Counted from the stretch's first letter, positions 47,153 to 58,589 are shown. The stretch: 64,000 bases of DNA from Nannocystis sp. (GCA_016712315.1 JADJRG010000022.1:1107250-1171249); one strand, 5' to 3'. Program-made: numbers and translations. The notes: a model not told the origin generated them from the letters alone.

Positions 47153-48319
47153 TCACGGCAGCGCGCAGTAGCTCGGCATGCTCGGCGGCAGCCCGCCCGC
47201 GTACGGCGGCGGCTGCTCGCCGAACGGGTGATCTGCCAAGAACTGCCGCGCCGCCGGCACCGCCGCCACCGGGATCACGTGCCCCATGTTGTGGTTACAC
47301 ACGAAGCCGAAGCTCCCTTGCTTCTGCAAATAATCCAGATAGTTCGCGCTCGTCTTCGGGAACGACACCACCACCACGTCCGAGGGCCCGCCGTGGAAGA
47401 TCATCGCCGCGACCTTATTCGCCGGCGCGTCCCAGGGCGGCATCAAGCCGTCGAGCAGCCCGCCCGAGTACGGCACCACGCTCGCCACGTACGAAGAGCG
47501 GCGCACGCTCATCTGCGACGTATGCAGCCCGCCCGCGCTCAGCCCCATGCTGTGGATCCGCCGCACATCGATCCCCACCTCTTGGATCGCGCACGCCAGC
47601 ACCTCATCGGCCAGCAGCAGATCGTCCTCCTTCTCGGTCAGCACCAACCACCACGGCGAAGGCGCCGCCGCCGGATCCGCGTGCGGCGCCGCCACGATCC
47701 CGCCTGCCGCCGTCACCGCGTCGATCCCGGCCTGTCCGAGCCCCGTCAACGCCTCTGTCGGCGCGCTGCCGGTGCCGTGCCAATAAAAGACCACCGGCCC
47801 CTCCGCCTCGCTCGCCTTAGGATCGATCCACAGCCGCACCTTCCGCGGAGCGATCCCTTTGGGTGAGAACATCACGTCGCCGCTGACGAACGACGGGCAA
47901 GGCGCGGTGGGCACCGGCAGCTCGCTCGGCACCGGCTCCTCGACCCCCATCGTGTCGCCCGACGTATCACCCGACGTATCACCCGTCGGATCACCCGTCG
48001 GATCGCCCGTCGTGCTCCCCGTCGTATCACCCGTCGGATCACCCGTCGTGCTCCCCGTCGGATCGCCCGTCGTCGTCGTCGGATCGCCCGTCGTCGTCGT
48101 CGGATCGCCCGTCGGATCCCCCGAAGTCTCGCCGCTGCTCCCGCTGCTGCTCGCCTCGCCAGAGCCCTCGCTGCTCCCCTCGGAGCTCGCGCCGGTGGCC
48201 TCGGAGTCGCCGCTGCTGTCATCACCGCAGGCGGAGCTCAGCGCGGCGGCGCTGGAGAGCGCCAAGAAGAGGGCCGTACGGGACAAGGAGGAGGGGAGCG
48301 CGCGTCGGGTCGGGATCAC
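47153..48319 (-). CDS. Esterase/PHB-depolymerase-like lipoprotein with Gly-Asp-Pro-Thr linker
   Basis: 388 residues from GTG 48319, chosen because it gives a signal ending in LSSAC; an ATG at 48397 adds 26 residues. Residues about 25-125 are a Ser/Gly/Thr/Asp linker with many GDPTG and TTTTGDP units. The catalytic domain has FYWHGTGSAP, the nucleophile elbow SMGLSAGGLHTSQM, an Asp region GGPSDVVVV and His in HNMGHVIP, matching polyhydroxybutyrate-depolymerase/feruloyl-esterase-like secreted hydrolases. It is probably displayed on the outer surface on a flexible stalk. The substrate is not known. Confidence 0.85.
   Translation of the reverse strand: MIPTRRALPSSLSRTALFLALSSAAALSSACGDDSSGDSEATGASSEGSSEGSGEASSSGSSGETSGDPTGDPTTTTGDPTTTTGDPTGSTTGDPTGDTTGSTTGDPTGDPTGDTSGDTSGDTMGVEEPVPSELPVPTAPCPSFVSGDVMFSPKGIAPRKVRLWIDPKASEAEGPVVFYWHGTGSAPTEALTGLGQAGIDAVTAAGGIVAAPHADPAAAPSPWWLVLTEKEDDLLLADEVLACAIQEVGIDVRRIHSMGLSAGGLHTSQMSVRRSSYVASVVPYSGGLLDGLMPPWDAPANKVAAMIFHGGPSDVVVVSFPKTSANYLDYLQKQGSFGFVCNHNMGHVIPVAAVPAARQFLADHPFGEQPPPYAGGLPPSMPSYCALP
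47955..48128 (-). repeat. In-frame tandem repeats coding the GDPTG/TTTGDP linker
   Basis: Repeated units such as GGATCACCCGTC and GGATCGCCCGTCGTCGTC, all multiples of three, within the linker of the esterase lipoprotein. Linker length is likely variable between strains. Confidence 0.85.
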
Positions 48320-48374
48320 CGCCCCTGCGTAGCACGAAGCCGCGCGCTCTCGCGCGACAAAAGCGCCCCGCCCT

Positions 48375-48509
48375 CTACCGCCCCTGGGCTTGATCACGCC
48401 ACGCGAGCATCAGCATGGTCCCGACCACCAAGAGCACCCCGAGGGCCCACATCCCCATCACCGAGACAAAGTCTGAGGTCGGCATCATAAAAACGTTAGC
48501 GACGGTCAT
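48375..48509 (-). CDS. Small single-pass membrane protein (44 residues)
   Basis: MTVANVFMMPTSDFVSV is followed by the hydrophobic run MGMWALGVLLVVGTMLMLAW and the polar end RDQAQGR, which looks like a true inner-membrane segment with a short charged tail. The stop is 55 bp before the esterase gene on the same strand. Longer upstream starts give non-natural sequence. The small size makes the call tentative; no family is recognised. Confidence 0.45.
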   Translation of the reverse strand: MTVANVFMMPTSDFVSVMGMWALGVLLVVGTMLMLAWRDQAQGR

Positions 48510-48874
48510 GGCACACACTCCCTCTGTTTCTACCGATCGCACGGAGCACGGAGCGGTCGCTGCCGCATCATCACGGCGCCGCGCCCTCGTCCACCTCACG
48601 GCGTCACTCGCCGCTGCGTGCCCCCAGAATACGTCGCCTACGCGCCGACAGAAGCGAATGAAATGCAGCCCACCACCGCCAGGCCCCCGCATTTCGTTCG
48701 TATCAGCCAGCTCACGATCTTCACTGTCACAATGACGCAGCGTCACCTCTGGGCGCACGCCGGCCCTCGCCGCGCCACTGTCACAATGACGCAGCGTCAC
48801 CTCTGGGCTCCTGCCGCGACCGCCTCCGCGTAGCCCCGCCTGGCCTGCGCCCCCGGCCAGCGACGCCCACGACC
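48510..48874. other. Intergenic region with two copies of a 33-bp palindrome-bearing repeat
   Basis: No gene is seen in these 365 bp. The proximal part (to about 48720) has ordinary non-coding composition and probably contains the promoter of the small membrane protein. The distal part holds the duplicated 33-bp element annotated separately. Confidence 0.6.
48722..48808. repeat. Direct repeat of a 33-bp element containing TGACGC-A-GCGTCA
   Basis: Identical 33-bp copies at 48722-48754 and 48776-48808 (begin CACTGTCACAATGACG, end CACCTCTGGGC), 54 bp apart start to start. Each contains the perfect palindrome TGACGC-A-GCGTCA. Two copies in phase on about five helical turns suggest paired binding sites for a dimeric regulator acting on the minus-strand gene at 48509. 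Confidence 0.85.
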
Positions 48875-49955
48875 TCACGGCGAGCGCCGCAGGATCACCC
48901 CCGTATACGGCGCCATATCGAAGCGCCCGCCCACCGCGAACACCGGCCCCCCGGGCACCCCGAACACCGCGTGCAGCTCGTCCTCCACCCCGCTCGCCTC
49001 GCGCACCCAGCCCGAGCTCGCCCGCGGGAACGCGCCGATGAACCCGCGGCGGCCGACCACCGTCGCCACCCCGTCCTCATCGATCCAAGCCCCGTCGAGC
49101 CCGTCCTCCTCCGGCAGCCCGCGCACCTGCCACAGCCCGCCCGAGCGCCGCAGCACCACCCCAGAAGAGCGCCCGCCCGCGACCACCACGTCCTCCCCGC
49201 TCGGATCCCCGAACACCCCGATCAGCGTCACCGAGGTCCCGCTCTCCTCGCGGCGCCACTCCACCCCGTCGTAGTGCAGCACCAGCCCTCGCGCCCCCAC
49301 CGCGTAGATATCGTCCGCCGCGCGCCCCCAAATTTTATACAGCGCGTGCCCGTCCCCGGAGATCGCCGCCACGTCCACCCGCTGCCACGCCCCCTCTGTG
49401 CGCCGCAGCAGCACCGGCGGAGCGGGAGGCGCCCCGCCGCCCACCGCCCACACCTCCGCCTCGCTCGCCCCCCACACGCCCCACAGCGGCTCATCCACCC
49501 CGCTCACCTCCGACGCCCACCCCTCATCCTCGCGCCGCAGCAGCGCCCCGAAGTACCCCGCCGCATACAACCGCCCCTCGATCCCTGCCACCCAGCTGAG
49601 CCGCGGCGTCATCGGCGGCAGCGGCTCCTCCACCCACGCGCCGCCCTGATACCGCATTGAAGCCCCGCCGTCGGCTGCCCGCCGACCGCGACGATGTTCT
49701 CGGGCCCGTCGCCCCACACGCTAAAGATCGCCCCGCGGAGGTGTCCAAGCTCAGGCTCAGCTCCCACGCGTGCGGCTCCGGCAGCCCCGGATCCTTCATC
49801 GTCGTCGACCCCGCCGACGTCGACCCCGTCGTGCCACCCGTCGCCCCGCCCTCGCTGGTCTCCGAGCTCGTCGCGCTCGACTCGCCCTCACCCGCGCCAG
49901 CGCAGCCGCAGACCAGCGCCCCCAAGACCCCCCAGATCGCCGCACGCACAGACAC
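48875..49955 (-). CDS. Lipoprotein with VWG/WAVG propeller-like repeats (frameshifted)
   Basis: GTG start at 49955 with lipoprotein signal MSVRAAIWGVLGALVCGC, a Ser/Thr/Gly linker, then repeats of the type WGVWGASEAEVWAVGGG, IWGRAADDIYAVG, IGVFGDPSGEDVVVAGG and AVFGVPGGPVFAVGG, as in beta-propeller surface proteins of myxobacteria. The frame changes at about 49735 and again near 49682. The intermediate frame reads GAIFSVWGDGPENIVAVG, which is a proper repeat, so the gene is a single unit broken by two indels. The function is unknown; surface adhesion or ligand binding is likely. Confidence 0.75.
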
Positions 49956-50086
49956 AGCCCGGTCATCCTACCCATCGCGAGCGCGGACCCGCAAGCCGCG
50001 GCCGCCCCTGAGTTCACCCGCGCGCCTCCAACGACGGCTAGCACCCGCCTTGCGCTCCACCGCTGATCCCGCGATTCTGCCCCGCG

Positions 50087-51060
50087 ATGCTGCGCCCGCC
50101 CCAGAAGCGCCACCCCGGCCGCGACGCGCGGTTGCCTGTGATCAAGATCTCACTCCAGCGGCGCCACGCCCCCTCTCAAGCCCCGTGGAGGCGCCGCCTC
50201 TACATCATCATCTTCGAGGCCGAGACCCCCGCCGGGCGCAAGTTTGACATCGCCCTGCTGATCCTGATCGTCCTCAGCATCATCGTCGTCTCGCTCGAGA
50301 GCGTCGCCGACGTCGAGTCGTCCTCGGGTCACATCCTGCTGGTCATCGAGTGGCTGCTCACCCTCATCTTCACCGCCGAGTACGTGCTCCGCCTGCTCTG
50401 CGTCGACAAGCCGCTGCGCTACGCCACCTCGACCTTCGGCCTCGTCGATCTGCTCTCGATCGTCCCCACCTACCTCAGCCTCTTTTTTCAGGATCTCAGT
50501 CGCTGCTGGTGATCCGCACCCTCCGCCTCCTGCGGATGTTTCGGATCTTCAAGCTCGCCAACTTCCTCACCGCCGGCCAGTCCTTGCTCGGCGCCTTGCG
50601 GGCCAGCCGCTCCAAGATCTCTGTCTTTTTGCTCGCCGTGATCAACATGGTCGTGATCGTCGGCACCGCGATGTACCTCATCGAAGGCGACGCGGGCAGC
50701 GGCTTCACCAGCATCCCGCGGGCCATGTACTGGGCGATCGTCACGATGACCACGGTCGGCTACGGCGACATCGCCCCCAAGACCCCGCTCGGCCAGTTCA
50801 TCGCCTCCTTGCTGATGATCGCCGGCTACGCGATCATCGCCGTGCCTACGGGCATCGTCAGCGCCGAGATGGTCCTCCACCACGAGCCGATCCACACCTC
50901 CACCCGCACCTGCCCGCACTGCACCCTCGAGGGCCACGATCCCGACGCCCACTACTGCCGGAGCTGCGGCGGCCAACTCGCGAGACCCGAGCCCGCGGCC
51001 GCGCCGGCGCCCGCACCCATCCCCGCCCCGCACGCTCCTCCGCCTGCCGACGATCGCTGA
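50087..51060 (+). CDS. Voltage-gated potassium channel with C-terminal zinc ribbon (one frame break)
   Basis: Six membrane helices: S1 FDIALLILIVLSIIVVSL, S2 LLVIEWLLTLIFTAEYVL, S3 FGLVDLLSIVPTYLSL, S4 voltage sensor RTLRLLRMFRIFKL, S5 FLLAVINMVVIVGTAMYL, pore MTTVGYGDIAP with the TVGYGD filter, and S6. The frame breaks in a run of six T at 50483-50488 between S3 and S4; one more T joins ...LSLFF to SGSQSLLVIRTLR without loss, so this is most likely a sequencing error. After S6 the protein ends with CPHC-x14-CRSC, a zinc-ribbon-like module, and a Pro/Ala tail. That module may couple gating to metal or redox state. Confidence 0.9.
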
Positions 51061-51143
51061 GCGGATCCGTCCGCCGCCCACGCGTGAGATCGCCCCACGC
51101 GCGCCTGCGCGCCGCCGATCCGGAGTACAGTCACGCCCCGCTC

Positions 51144-51843
<700 letters not shown>

Positions 51844-51854
<11 letters not shown>

Positions 51855-54305
51855 TCCGCGCCATCGACGGGTCGTAGAGCGGCCGCAGCGAGGCGATCGC
51901 CGGATAGACCCGCTCCGCGATCGCCACCTGCCAGCGCCCCGAGTCCAGCCAAGCCTGGTCGATCGCCACCTCCGCCGCGACCATCGCCAGCCCCACCGCG
52001 CCGCCCAGCGTATGGCCATACGAGGCCGCCCGCACGTAGCCAACGGCCACCCCGTCGCGCAGCACGATCTCCGCGTGGAACATCATCGCCTCCGCGTCTT
52101 GGACGAGGATCTGCACCAAGCGCCGCCGCAGCGGCCCCGCCGCCTTGTGAGCGAGCACCGCCTCTTTGCCGATGAACCCGCCCGGCTTCTTCAAGTCCAC
52201 CGCGAAGCCCAGCCCGGCCTCCAGCGGCGAGTCTGTGTTGTCGATGTCGTGGCCGTAGTCGCGGTACGCCTTCTCCATGCGGAGGCTCGCCAGCGCCTTC
52301 AGCCCCGCGTGGCGCAGCCCGAAGCGCGCGCCGACCTCGACGATGCGGTCGTACACATGGGTCGCCTGCTCGGCCGGGATATACAGCTCGTACCCCAGCT
52401 CCCCCAGGTACGTGATCCGCACGCACAGCACCCGCGCCAGCCCGACGTCGATCTCCCGCGCCGTACGGAACGGGAACGCCTCGTTCGACAGATCCGCGCC
52501 GGTCAGCGCCTGCATCAACGCCCGCGAGTCCGGCCCTTGCACGTTGAGCTGCGCGTAGCCCGAGGTCACGTCGGTCACCGACATGAACGCGTCCGCGGGC
52601 GTATGGCGGCGCATCCACGCCTCCACGTGGCGGTGCGCCGTATCGGAGGCGACCACCCAGAAGCGGTCCTCCGCCAGCTTCGTCACCGTCAGATCCGCCT
52701 CCAGCGTCCCCCCCTCATTGAGCCACTGCGTATACGTGATCCACCCCGCCTCGCCGTCGACCTGATTCGCCGAGATCCAGTTGAGAACGCGCCCCGCGTC
52801 CCGCCCCTGCACCAAGAATTTCGCCATAAACGACATATCCATCACGATCACCCCCTCCCGCGCCGCCTTGTGCTCCTCAGCCCACCATTGGAACCACCGC
52901 TGCCGCCCCCACGACAGCGGCCCCGGATCCGCCGACTCGCCCGCCGGCGCGTACCAGTCCGCCCCCTCCCAGCCGCTCACGTCGCGGAAGTACGCCCCCT
53001 GCGCCGCCAGCCGCTCATAAAACGCCGAGCGCTTGGCCCCCCGCGCCGTCTGCATCGACCGCGTCGGATAGTGACACTGAAACACCATGCCCAGCGACTC
53101 GACCGTGCGCAGCCGCCGGTACTCCGGCGTATTTTGGTACGGGTGAAGCCGATCCACGTGCATCCCCGTCACGTCCACGTCAGGCCGCCCATGGATGATC
53201 CAGTGCGCCAGCACCCGCCCCAGCCCGCCCCCGGTCAGGATCCCGATCGAGTTCAGCCCCGCCGCGACGAAGTACCCGCGCAGCTCCGGCGCCTCGCCCA
53301 CGCAGGGCCGCAGATCGGGCGTGAAGCTCTCCGGTCCGCAGAAGAATTTTTTAATGCCCGCCTCCAGCGACGCTGGCACCCGCGCCATCGCCCGCTCGAG
53401 GTACGGCCCCATCCGCTCCCAGTCCGGCGCGATCTCGCCGAACGAGAAATTCTCCGGGATCCCCTCCACCTTCCACGGCGCGCAGATCGGCTCAAAGAGC
53501 CCGATCAGCAGCCCGCCCCCTCCTCGCGGATATACGCGTGCGACGCCGGGTCCTCGATCACCGGCAGATCGCGGTGCACCCCCGCGATCGGCTCGGTCAA
53601 TAGATAGTAGTGCTCCGCTGCTTGCAGCGGCACGGTCACCCCAGAGGCCGCCCCGAGCTGCCGCGCCCAGATCCCCGCGCAGTTCACCACGTACTCGCAC
53701 TCGATCGCCCCCGCCGTGGTCGCCACCCCCACGACCGCGCCGCCCCGCGTCAGCACCTGCGTCGCCGCCACCCCCTCGACGATCGTCGCGCCTTGCAGCC
53801 GCGCCCCCTTCGCCAGCGCCATCGTCACGTCCACCGGGTCGACCCGCCCGTCCTCCTTCACATAAAAGCCCGCGAGGATGTCCTCGGTGCGCGCGAGCGG
53901 GAACAGCGCGCTCACCTCGCGCGGCGACAGCTCCTGCACGTCCACCCCGCACAGCCGGTTAAACGCCGACACCCGGCGATACTCCTCCAGCCGGTCGCGA
54001 TCCGCCGCGCACTCGATGAACCCGATCTGCCGCAGCCCCGTCGCCTGCCCGGTCTCCGCCTCGAGCCGCGCGTAGAGGTCGCGCGTGTATTTCCGCATCT
54101 CGGTCGACGTCTCCGAGGTCGAGCCGAACGTGACCATCAGGCCAGCCGCGTGCCACGTCGTGCCCGAGGTGATCCGGTCGCGCTCGAGCAGCACCACGTC
54201 ACGCCAGCCCATGTGCGCGAGGTGATACGCGACCGAGCAGCCGATCACCCCCCCGCCGATCACGACCACCCGAGCGCGCTGAGGGAGAGCTCCATCGATC
54301 CGCAT
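51844..54305 (-). CDS. FAD-dependent dimethylglycine/sarcosine dehydrogenase-family protein (one frame break)
   Basis: About 820 residues once joined. The N-terminal DAO domain has VVVIGGGVIGCSVAYHL and TSGTTWHAAGLM (His as in covalent FAD linkage of this family). It is followed by the FAO_M-like middle domain and a C-terminal aminomethyltransferase (GCV_T) domain (LNVQGPDSRALMQALTG, ITYLGELGYELYIPAE, FIGKEAVL). The frame breaks at a run of five C (53516-53520, G on the coding strand); one more base joins ...YIREEG to GGLLIGLFEPICAP, exactly as expected. Oxidative N-demethylation of glycine betaine breakdown products with transfer to folate is the likely reaction. Confidence 0.9.
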
Positions 54306-54370
54306 GAGGCGGGCAAGCTAGGCGAGCGAGAGCGCGCGGTCAACCACGCCCGCGCCGCCGCGCCGCCCGC

Positions 54371-56156
54371 TCAACGCGGCACGAACGACACCGACACCAC
54401 CCGCTCCCCCAGCCCCGCCTCCGCGCCGACCGCGTCCACCCAGCACCAGCCGTCGAGGCTCACATACGCCGCCGCGCACGCCGAGATCCCGACCGAGGCG
54501 TCCCCCATCGGCTCCGCGTGCAGCGCCAGCCGCGTGCCGTACGGCACCCCCACCGCGCAGCTCTCCGAGCACTCGACCCGCCCGTCCTCGCTCCACACCG
54601 TCCCTTCGCCGACGATCTCCAGCCGGATCGTCTGCGTCGGCCGCGGCATCAGCAGCTCTGGCAGGCGCACATACAGCCGATCGCCGCCGCTCGTCGCCGC
54701 GATCATCCCGTCCGCCGCCTGCGCCGCCGCGATCCGCACCGCCCCTGCGTGCGCTCCTACGCCGCCGCCCTCTGGCGCCAGCAGCTCGCTCTTCAACGAG
54801 CCATCGCCCGCGATCCGAGCAGCGCCAGCGCCAGCGCGCCGCAGCCGCCCCGATCGCGTAGATCACCCGCCAACGCCCGGTCGGCCCCGAGATCACGCGC
54901 GGGTGCGCCGCAGCCCCCAGCGTATACGTCGTCCACGCCTCGTCCTTCAGCACCGCGTAGATCCCCGCGCGTCGATCACCCTCCCCGCCGACCCCGCTCA
55001 CCGTCCCGCCGATCACCGCGTCATTCCAGGCCGCGTGCAGCGCCCCGTCCGCCCGCAGGCGCACGCCGCCGCCGAAGCCAGGCGCCACCGGCCGCGGCAG
55101 ATCGAAGCGCGTCACCACCTCACCGCGCACCCGCAGCGCCGCCGCCGGCTCCGCGAGCAGCAGAGCCACCTCCCCGTCCGCCGCCGCGTCCGCGTCCAGC
55201 AGCGCCCCCGCCAGCGCCGCCGGCGAAGCGACCCACGCGCCCTCGTCGCCGCGGCGCAGCAGCGCGATCGTCCCGTCCTCTCGGCCGACGACCGCCACCA
55301 TCGCCTCCCCGCCGCGAGCAAGCGCATCTCCCTCACGGGCGAGCCAGCCGGCGCCACCGCCTCCTCCTCCCACGCTGAGTCGGCCGCGCCCCGCCAGCGA
55401 TGCACGATCTGCCCGTGAAACCCCGCGTCAGCCGAGCGCACCTCGATCAGCGCGTGGATCACCCCGCCCTGGGCGAGCAGCGCCGAGGAGCGCATCTCCG
55501 CGGCCACCTCGCCGATCGCGTCACACCCCTCGGCGAAGCGCGCGTACGTCGGCGACGTCGCGCAGCCGGCCCCAGCCCCCTCGTCCATCGACCCCGCGAG
55601 CAGGTGCACCTCCCCCGCCGCGTCGATCGCCACCGAAGCGCCCCCCGCGGCCCCCCCCGCGCAGCCTTGGCCGCGCAGATCAAACCACCCGGTGGCGCGC
55701 TCGCCCGGGCAGCGGCTGAATAAATGATACATCTCCGCCCCCATCAGCTCGCTATCCGCCGCCAACGTCATTTCATAACCATCTGTGAAGCTCTCGATCG
55801 CACGCCTCACCCCGTCGATCACCAAATACGTCGGCGTCGCCCCGTCGACCGTATATGTCGACAGCGGCGCGAGCGCCGGCCGCTGCCCCTCGGACATCGT
55901 GTATAGCGCCGCCACCGCCCCTACTGTCGCAGATCCGAACAACCGCGCGGCCGACGCCGCCGGCATCAAGCCGTAGATCCTGCGCCCGCCGCCGGCGTCG
56001 CTCGCGCCCCACCAGCCGAAGAGCGCCTCCGCGCCGGCTGTCCTGACTATCGCCGATCTCCCCGTCTCCGCCGTCTTCGCCCCCTGAACCGTGGCAAGCG
56101 GCGAGGACGAGGCAAAGCGCGAGGCCAATCGCACCACGGAGCCGCCGGATCTGCAT
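54371..56156 (-). CDS. Exported lipoprotein, unknown function (three frame breaks)
   Basis: Starts at ATG 56156 with MQIRRLRGAIGLALCLVLAACHGSGG. The body can be followed through three frames. From about 56040 it reads VRTAGAEALFGWWGASDAGGGRR; from about 55315 GGEAMVAVVGREDGTIALL; and from about 54820 GDGSLKSELLAPEGGG, ending ERVVSVSFVPR. The short alternating segments (for example EVHLLAGSMDEG, GALHAAWNDAVIGG) are like propeller blades. The C-terminal part has three to four Cys (ECSESCAVGVPYGTRLALHA) resembling bacterial lectin-like Ig modules. No family is recognised. It precedes the dehydrogenase gene by 65 bp on the same strand. Confidence 0.65.
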
Positions 56157-56500
56157 GCCCGATTCTCCCACAAGCACGATATTTACGGAACCCCGATGAC
56201 GCAGGGTCCCCTCACTCTTCCTGGAGCGAAACCACCCGGCGCGCTCCTGAGCGGCCCCTCTGCGGCCGTTAGCCCGATCACGCGATCGCGCGATCGCGCG
56301 ACAGGCCAGCCGGAATCAACACACTGTAACGACCTTACAGACACCGCGATACACTCATTCTTCACCAGCGGAGGCGACACGCCGCTCGCGCGGCGCTGAG
56401 GCTCACGGCCCCCGAGCGGCGCAGACCCCATCGCTGAAGATCGTCGAAGATCCAACGATCAGGCGTGACGCTCCCGCCGTCGATCGGTTAGCCTCGAGCG
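56157..56500. other. Divergent intergenic region with operator-like palindromes
   Basis: No gene is supported in these 344 bp. It contains ATGACGCAGGGTCCCCTC near 56197, a partial match to the 33-bp repeat at 48.7 kb; a GCGATCGC-rich stretch (56278-56300); and the inverted repeat CTGTAA-N5-TTACAG (56324-56340). It serves as the promoter region for both the minus-strand lipoprotein and the LysM-endopeptidase gene. Confidence 0.55.
56324..56340. promoter_or_regulatory. Inverted repeat CTGTAA-N5-TTACAG
   Basis: A perfect 6+6 palindrome with a 5-bp centre, in an A/T-richer pocket about 160 bp upstream of the LysM gene and about 170 bp from the opposite start. A plausible regulator site; no regulator is identified. 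Confidence 0.45.
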
Positions 56501-57700
56501 GTGCTCACGGCCCTCATGGCGCTCGCTTGGCTGCTCGGCGCGGGTCCCGACGGCGATCGCGACCCCGACGACGGTCGAGACGACGTCCCGCCGCGTCCGG
56601 CCGTCCTCGACCTGAGCGGCGCAGCCGCGCCCACGAGCGCGAGCGACCCCAGCGACCGACGCACCTGGATCACCCACCAGATCACCCCCCACGAGCGCCT
56701 CAGCCAGATCGCCGCCCGCTACGCCGTCAAGCGCGACGAGGTCGTCGAGTGGAACAAGCTCAGCTCGCGGAGGGTCGCCTTAAAGCCGGGCAAGACCCTG
56801 CGGATCTACGCCCGCCGCGCCCCGCCGCCCCGCCAGAAGCTCAGCTACACCGCCCAGCCAGGGGACACCTGGAGCTCGATCGCCGTCGACCACCGCGTCG
56901 AGCACCGCGACCTGATCGCCATGAACCGCGGCAAACGCAGCCCCAGCCGGGGGACCAGCTCACGATCTGGATCGACCCCGGCGCGCCACGCACCGTCAAC
57001 GTCGCCCCCGGCCCGCCGCCGCCGCCAGCGCCTGACGGCATCGACGGCGCCCGCAGCGTCGGCGCCCCCAACCGCGGCCGGATCAAAGACGCCGTACAAC
57101 TCCCCGACAGCCCCTCTACACCCGCGGCTTTGACCGCTGGCTGTGGGGCAGCAGCCACACGATCCGCGCCCTACACGCCGCCATCGCCGACTTCCGCCAC
57201 CAGAGCGGCTTCGCCGGCGAGATCGTGATCGGCTCGATGAGCCTGCGCCGCGGCGGCCGCTTCGCCCCGCACCGCTCGCATCAATCCGGCCGCGACGTCG
57301 ACATCCGCCTCCCCTTGCTCCCCGCGCTCCCCCTCACCGCCTTCCCCAACGCCGACGAGATCGACTGGCCCGCCGCCTGGGAGCTCGTGAGGGCGCTCGT
57401 CCGCACCGGCGAGATCGAGGTGATCTTCCTCGAGGGCCCGCTGCAGCGCCGCCTCTATCAAGCCGCCCTGTGGGAGGGAGCCACCCCCGATCAGCTCCGC
57501 GAGATCATCGCCTGGCCCAACCGCAAGGGCCACGAAGGCGCCCTCGTCCGCCACTCCCGCGGCCACGACGGCCACATCCACGTGCGCTTCCGCTGCGGCC
57601 CCGACGAACCTCGCTGCCGTCCGCGACGGAGGGACCCCGAGGCGACGTGGCTGGCCAGCGCCCCGCATTCTCCCGATCCCCCGATAAAAAACGCAATTAC
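56501..57700 (+). CDS. mepA: LysM - MepA-type murein endopeptidase (two or more frame breaks; end approximate)
   Basis: GTG start with a hydrophobic leader. A first LysM is HQITPHERLSQIAARYAVKRDEVVEWN and a second is YTAQPGDTWSSIAVDHRVEHRDLIAMN...PQPGDQLTIWID. The M74 penicillin-insensitive endopeptidase domain follows: GSMSLRRGGRFAPHRSHQSGRDVDIRL and GHDGHIHVRF, which hold the zinc His/Asp/His ligands. Breaks occur at runs of four C (56941-56944 and 57111-57114); one extra C in each restores the product. The exact stop is unclear because a further break near 57620-57700 is likely. It cleaves D-Ala-meso-DAP cross-links in peptidoglycan. Confidence 0.85.
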
Positions 57701-57756
57701 AGGAATTTGCGCAACCCCTTGCGCACCCACGGAGGCGGGTTCATCTTCAGCGAGTC

Positions 57757-58541
57757 ATGCCCTTCGACGCCGCCCCTACCCCTGCACGCCTCCAGGAGCG
57801 CCCGATCCGCTTGATCCGCCGGGCCATGGGGGACAAGAGCACCCGTCGCCAAAAGGCCCGCAAGCTTCTTAGCGCGCTCCGTCACTTCGGCGACGAGCGC
57901 CAAGTCGCGCCGCGCCTGCGCCGCCTCCAGGAGCTCGGCTGGATCGAGCAGATCCCCACCCGAACCCAGCGGATCATCGGCGCCATCGACATGTCGAGGT
58001 TCTTCATCATCCCCTGCGCGGACGACTACTACCGCACCAAGGGGATCACTTTACTTCCACACCCTCCTACGCCTGCTCGACGACCCCGCCTCCTTGATCG
58101 ACCCGACCGGCTTCAACTCGTCGCGAGACACGATCATCGGCCACGTCCTCCAGGTCGTCCACGCCAACCCTGACTATGATCTCCAGCTCCTCGAGTCCTT
58201 CGAGGATGGCCTCGCTGAGATGGAGTCGCAGGTGCTCGCGCTGCTCGCGGGCACCCACCCGCGCACCGAGTCACTGCTCGCCACCGTCGAGGACCCCGAG
58301 TACCACGCCCGCCTCCTCCAGCACGTACGGGCCTTCCGAGCCGGACGCCGCGCCGCTCCTCTCGTCCGCGACAACATCGCCGCCGACGCCCACTTCCAGC
58401 GCCCGAGCGCACCTTCGGCGAGCTCCCGAGCGCCATGCGGTACTTCACCAAGCTCCCCAAGACCCCCTCGGCGCCCTAAGGCACCTGCTCACCGTCCGCG
58501 AGTTCCCCGCCCACCTCGCCGAGGGCGCCACGCCGCAATAA
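57757..58541 (+). CDS. Conserved-looking protein of unknown function (about three frame breaks)
   Basis: The reconstructed product is about 260 residues, basic at the N-terminus (MGDKSTRRQKARKLLSALRHFGDE) and helical throughout, with no signal peptide. Frame changes near 58050, 58400 and 58465 join ELGWIEQIPTRTQRIIGAIDM to FHTLLRLLDDPASLIDPTGF, then ERTFGELPSAMRYFTKLPKTP, then LGALRHLLTVREFPAHLAEG. I do not recognise the family. The segment FNSSRDTIIGHVLQVVHANPDYDLQLLESFEDGL is the longest unbroken part. Confidence 0.6.
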
Positions 58542-58547
58542 CCCCGC

Positions 58548-58589
58548 GAGCGGACCACGCGGCCCCCGTTCCAGCCGCGCGGTCCGCTC
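58548..58589. terminator. Long hairpin between convergent genes
   Basis: GAGCGGACCACGCGGC (58548-58563) pairs with GCCGCGCGGTCCGCTC (58574-58589), 16 bp with one mismatch. There is no T tract; probably a bidirectional terminator. Confidence 0.6.

Noticed and set aside
48722..48808. Possible two-unit CRISPR array
   Set aside because: Only two copies with a 21-bp gap, the palindrome is central rather than terminal, and there are no cas genes in the window.
56091..56399. Small plus-strand open frame in the divergent gap
   Set aside because: It overlaps the start of the minus-strand lipoprotein, lacks a ribosome site and has no protein-like pattern.
57697..57903. Minus-strand frame ending KMNPPPWVRKGLRKFL
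   Set aside because: Looks protein-like at its end but overlaps the start of the plus-strand gene at 57757, whose longer product is better supported; unresolved until the sequence is corrected.
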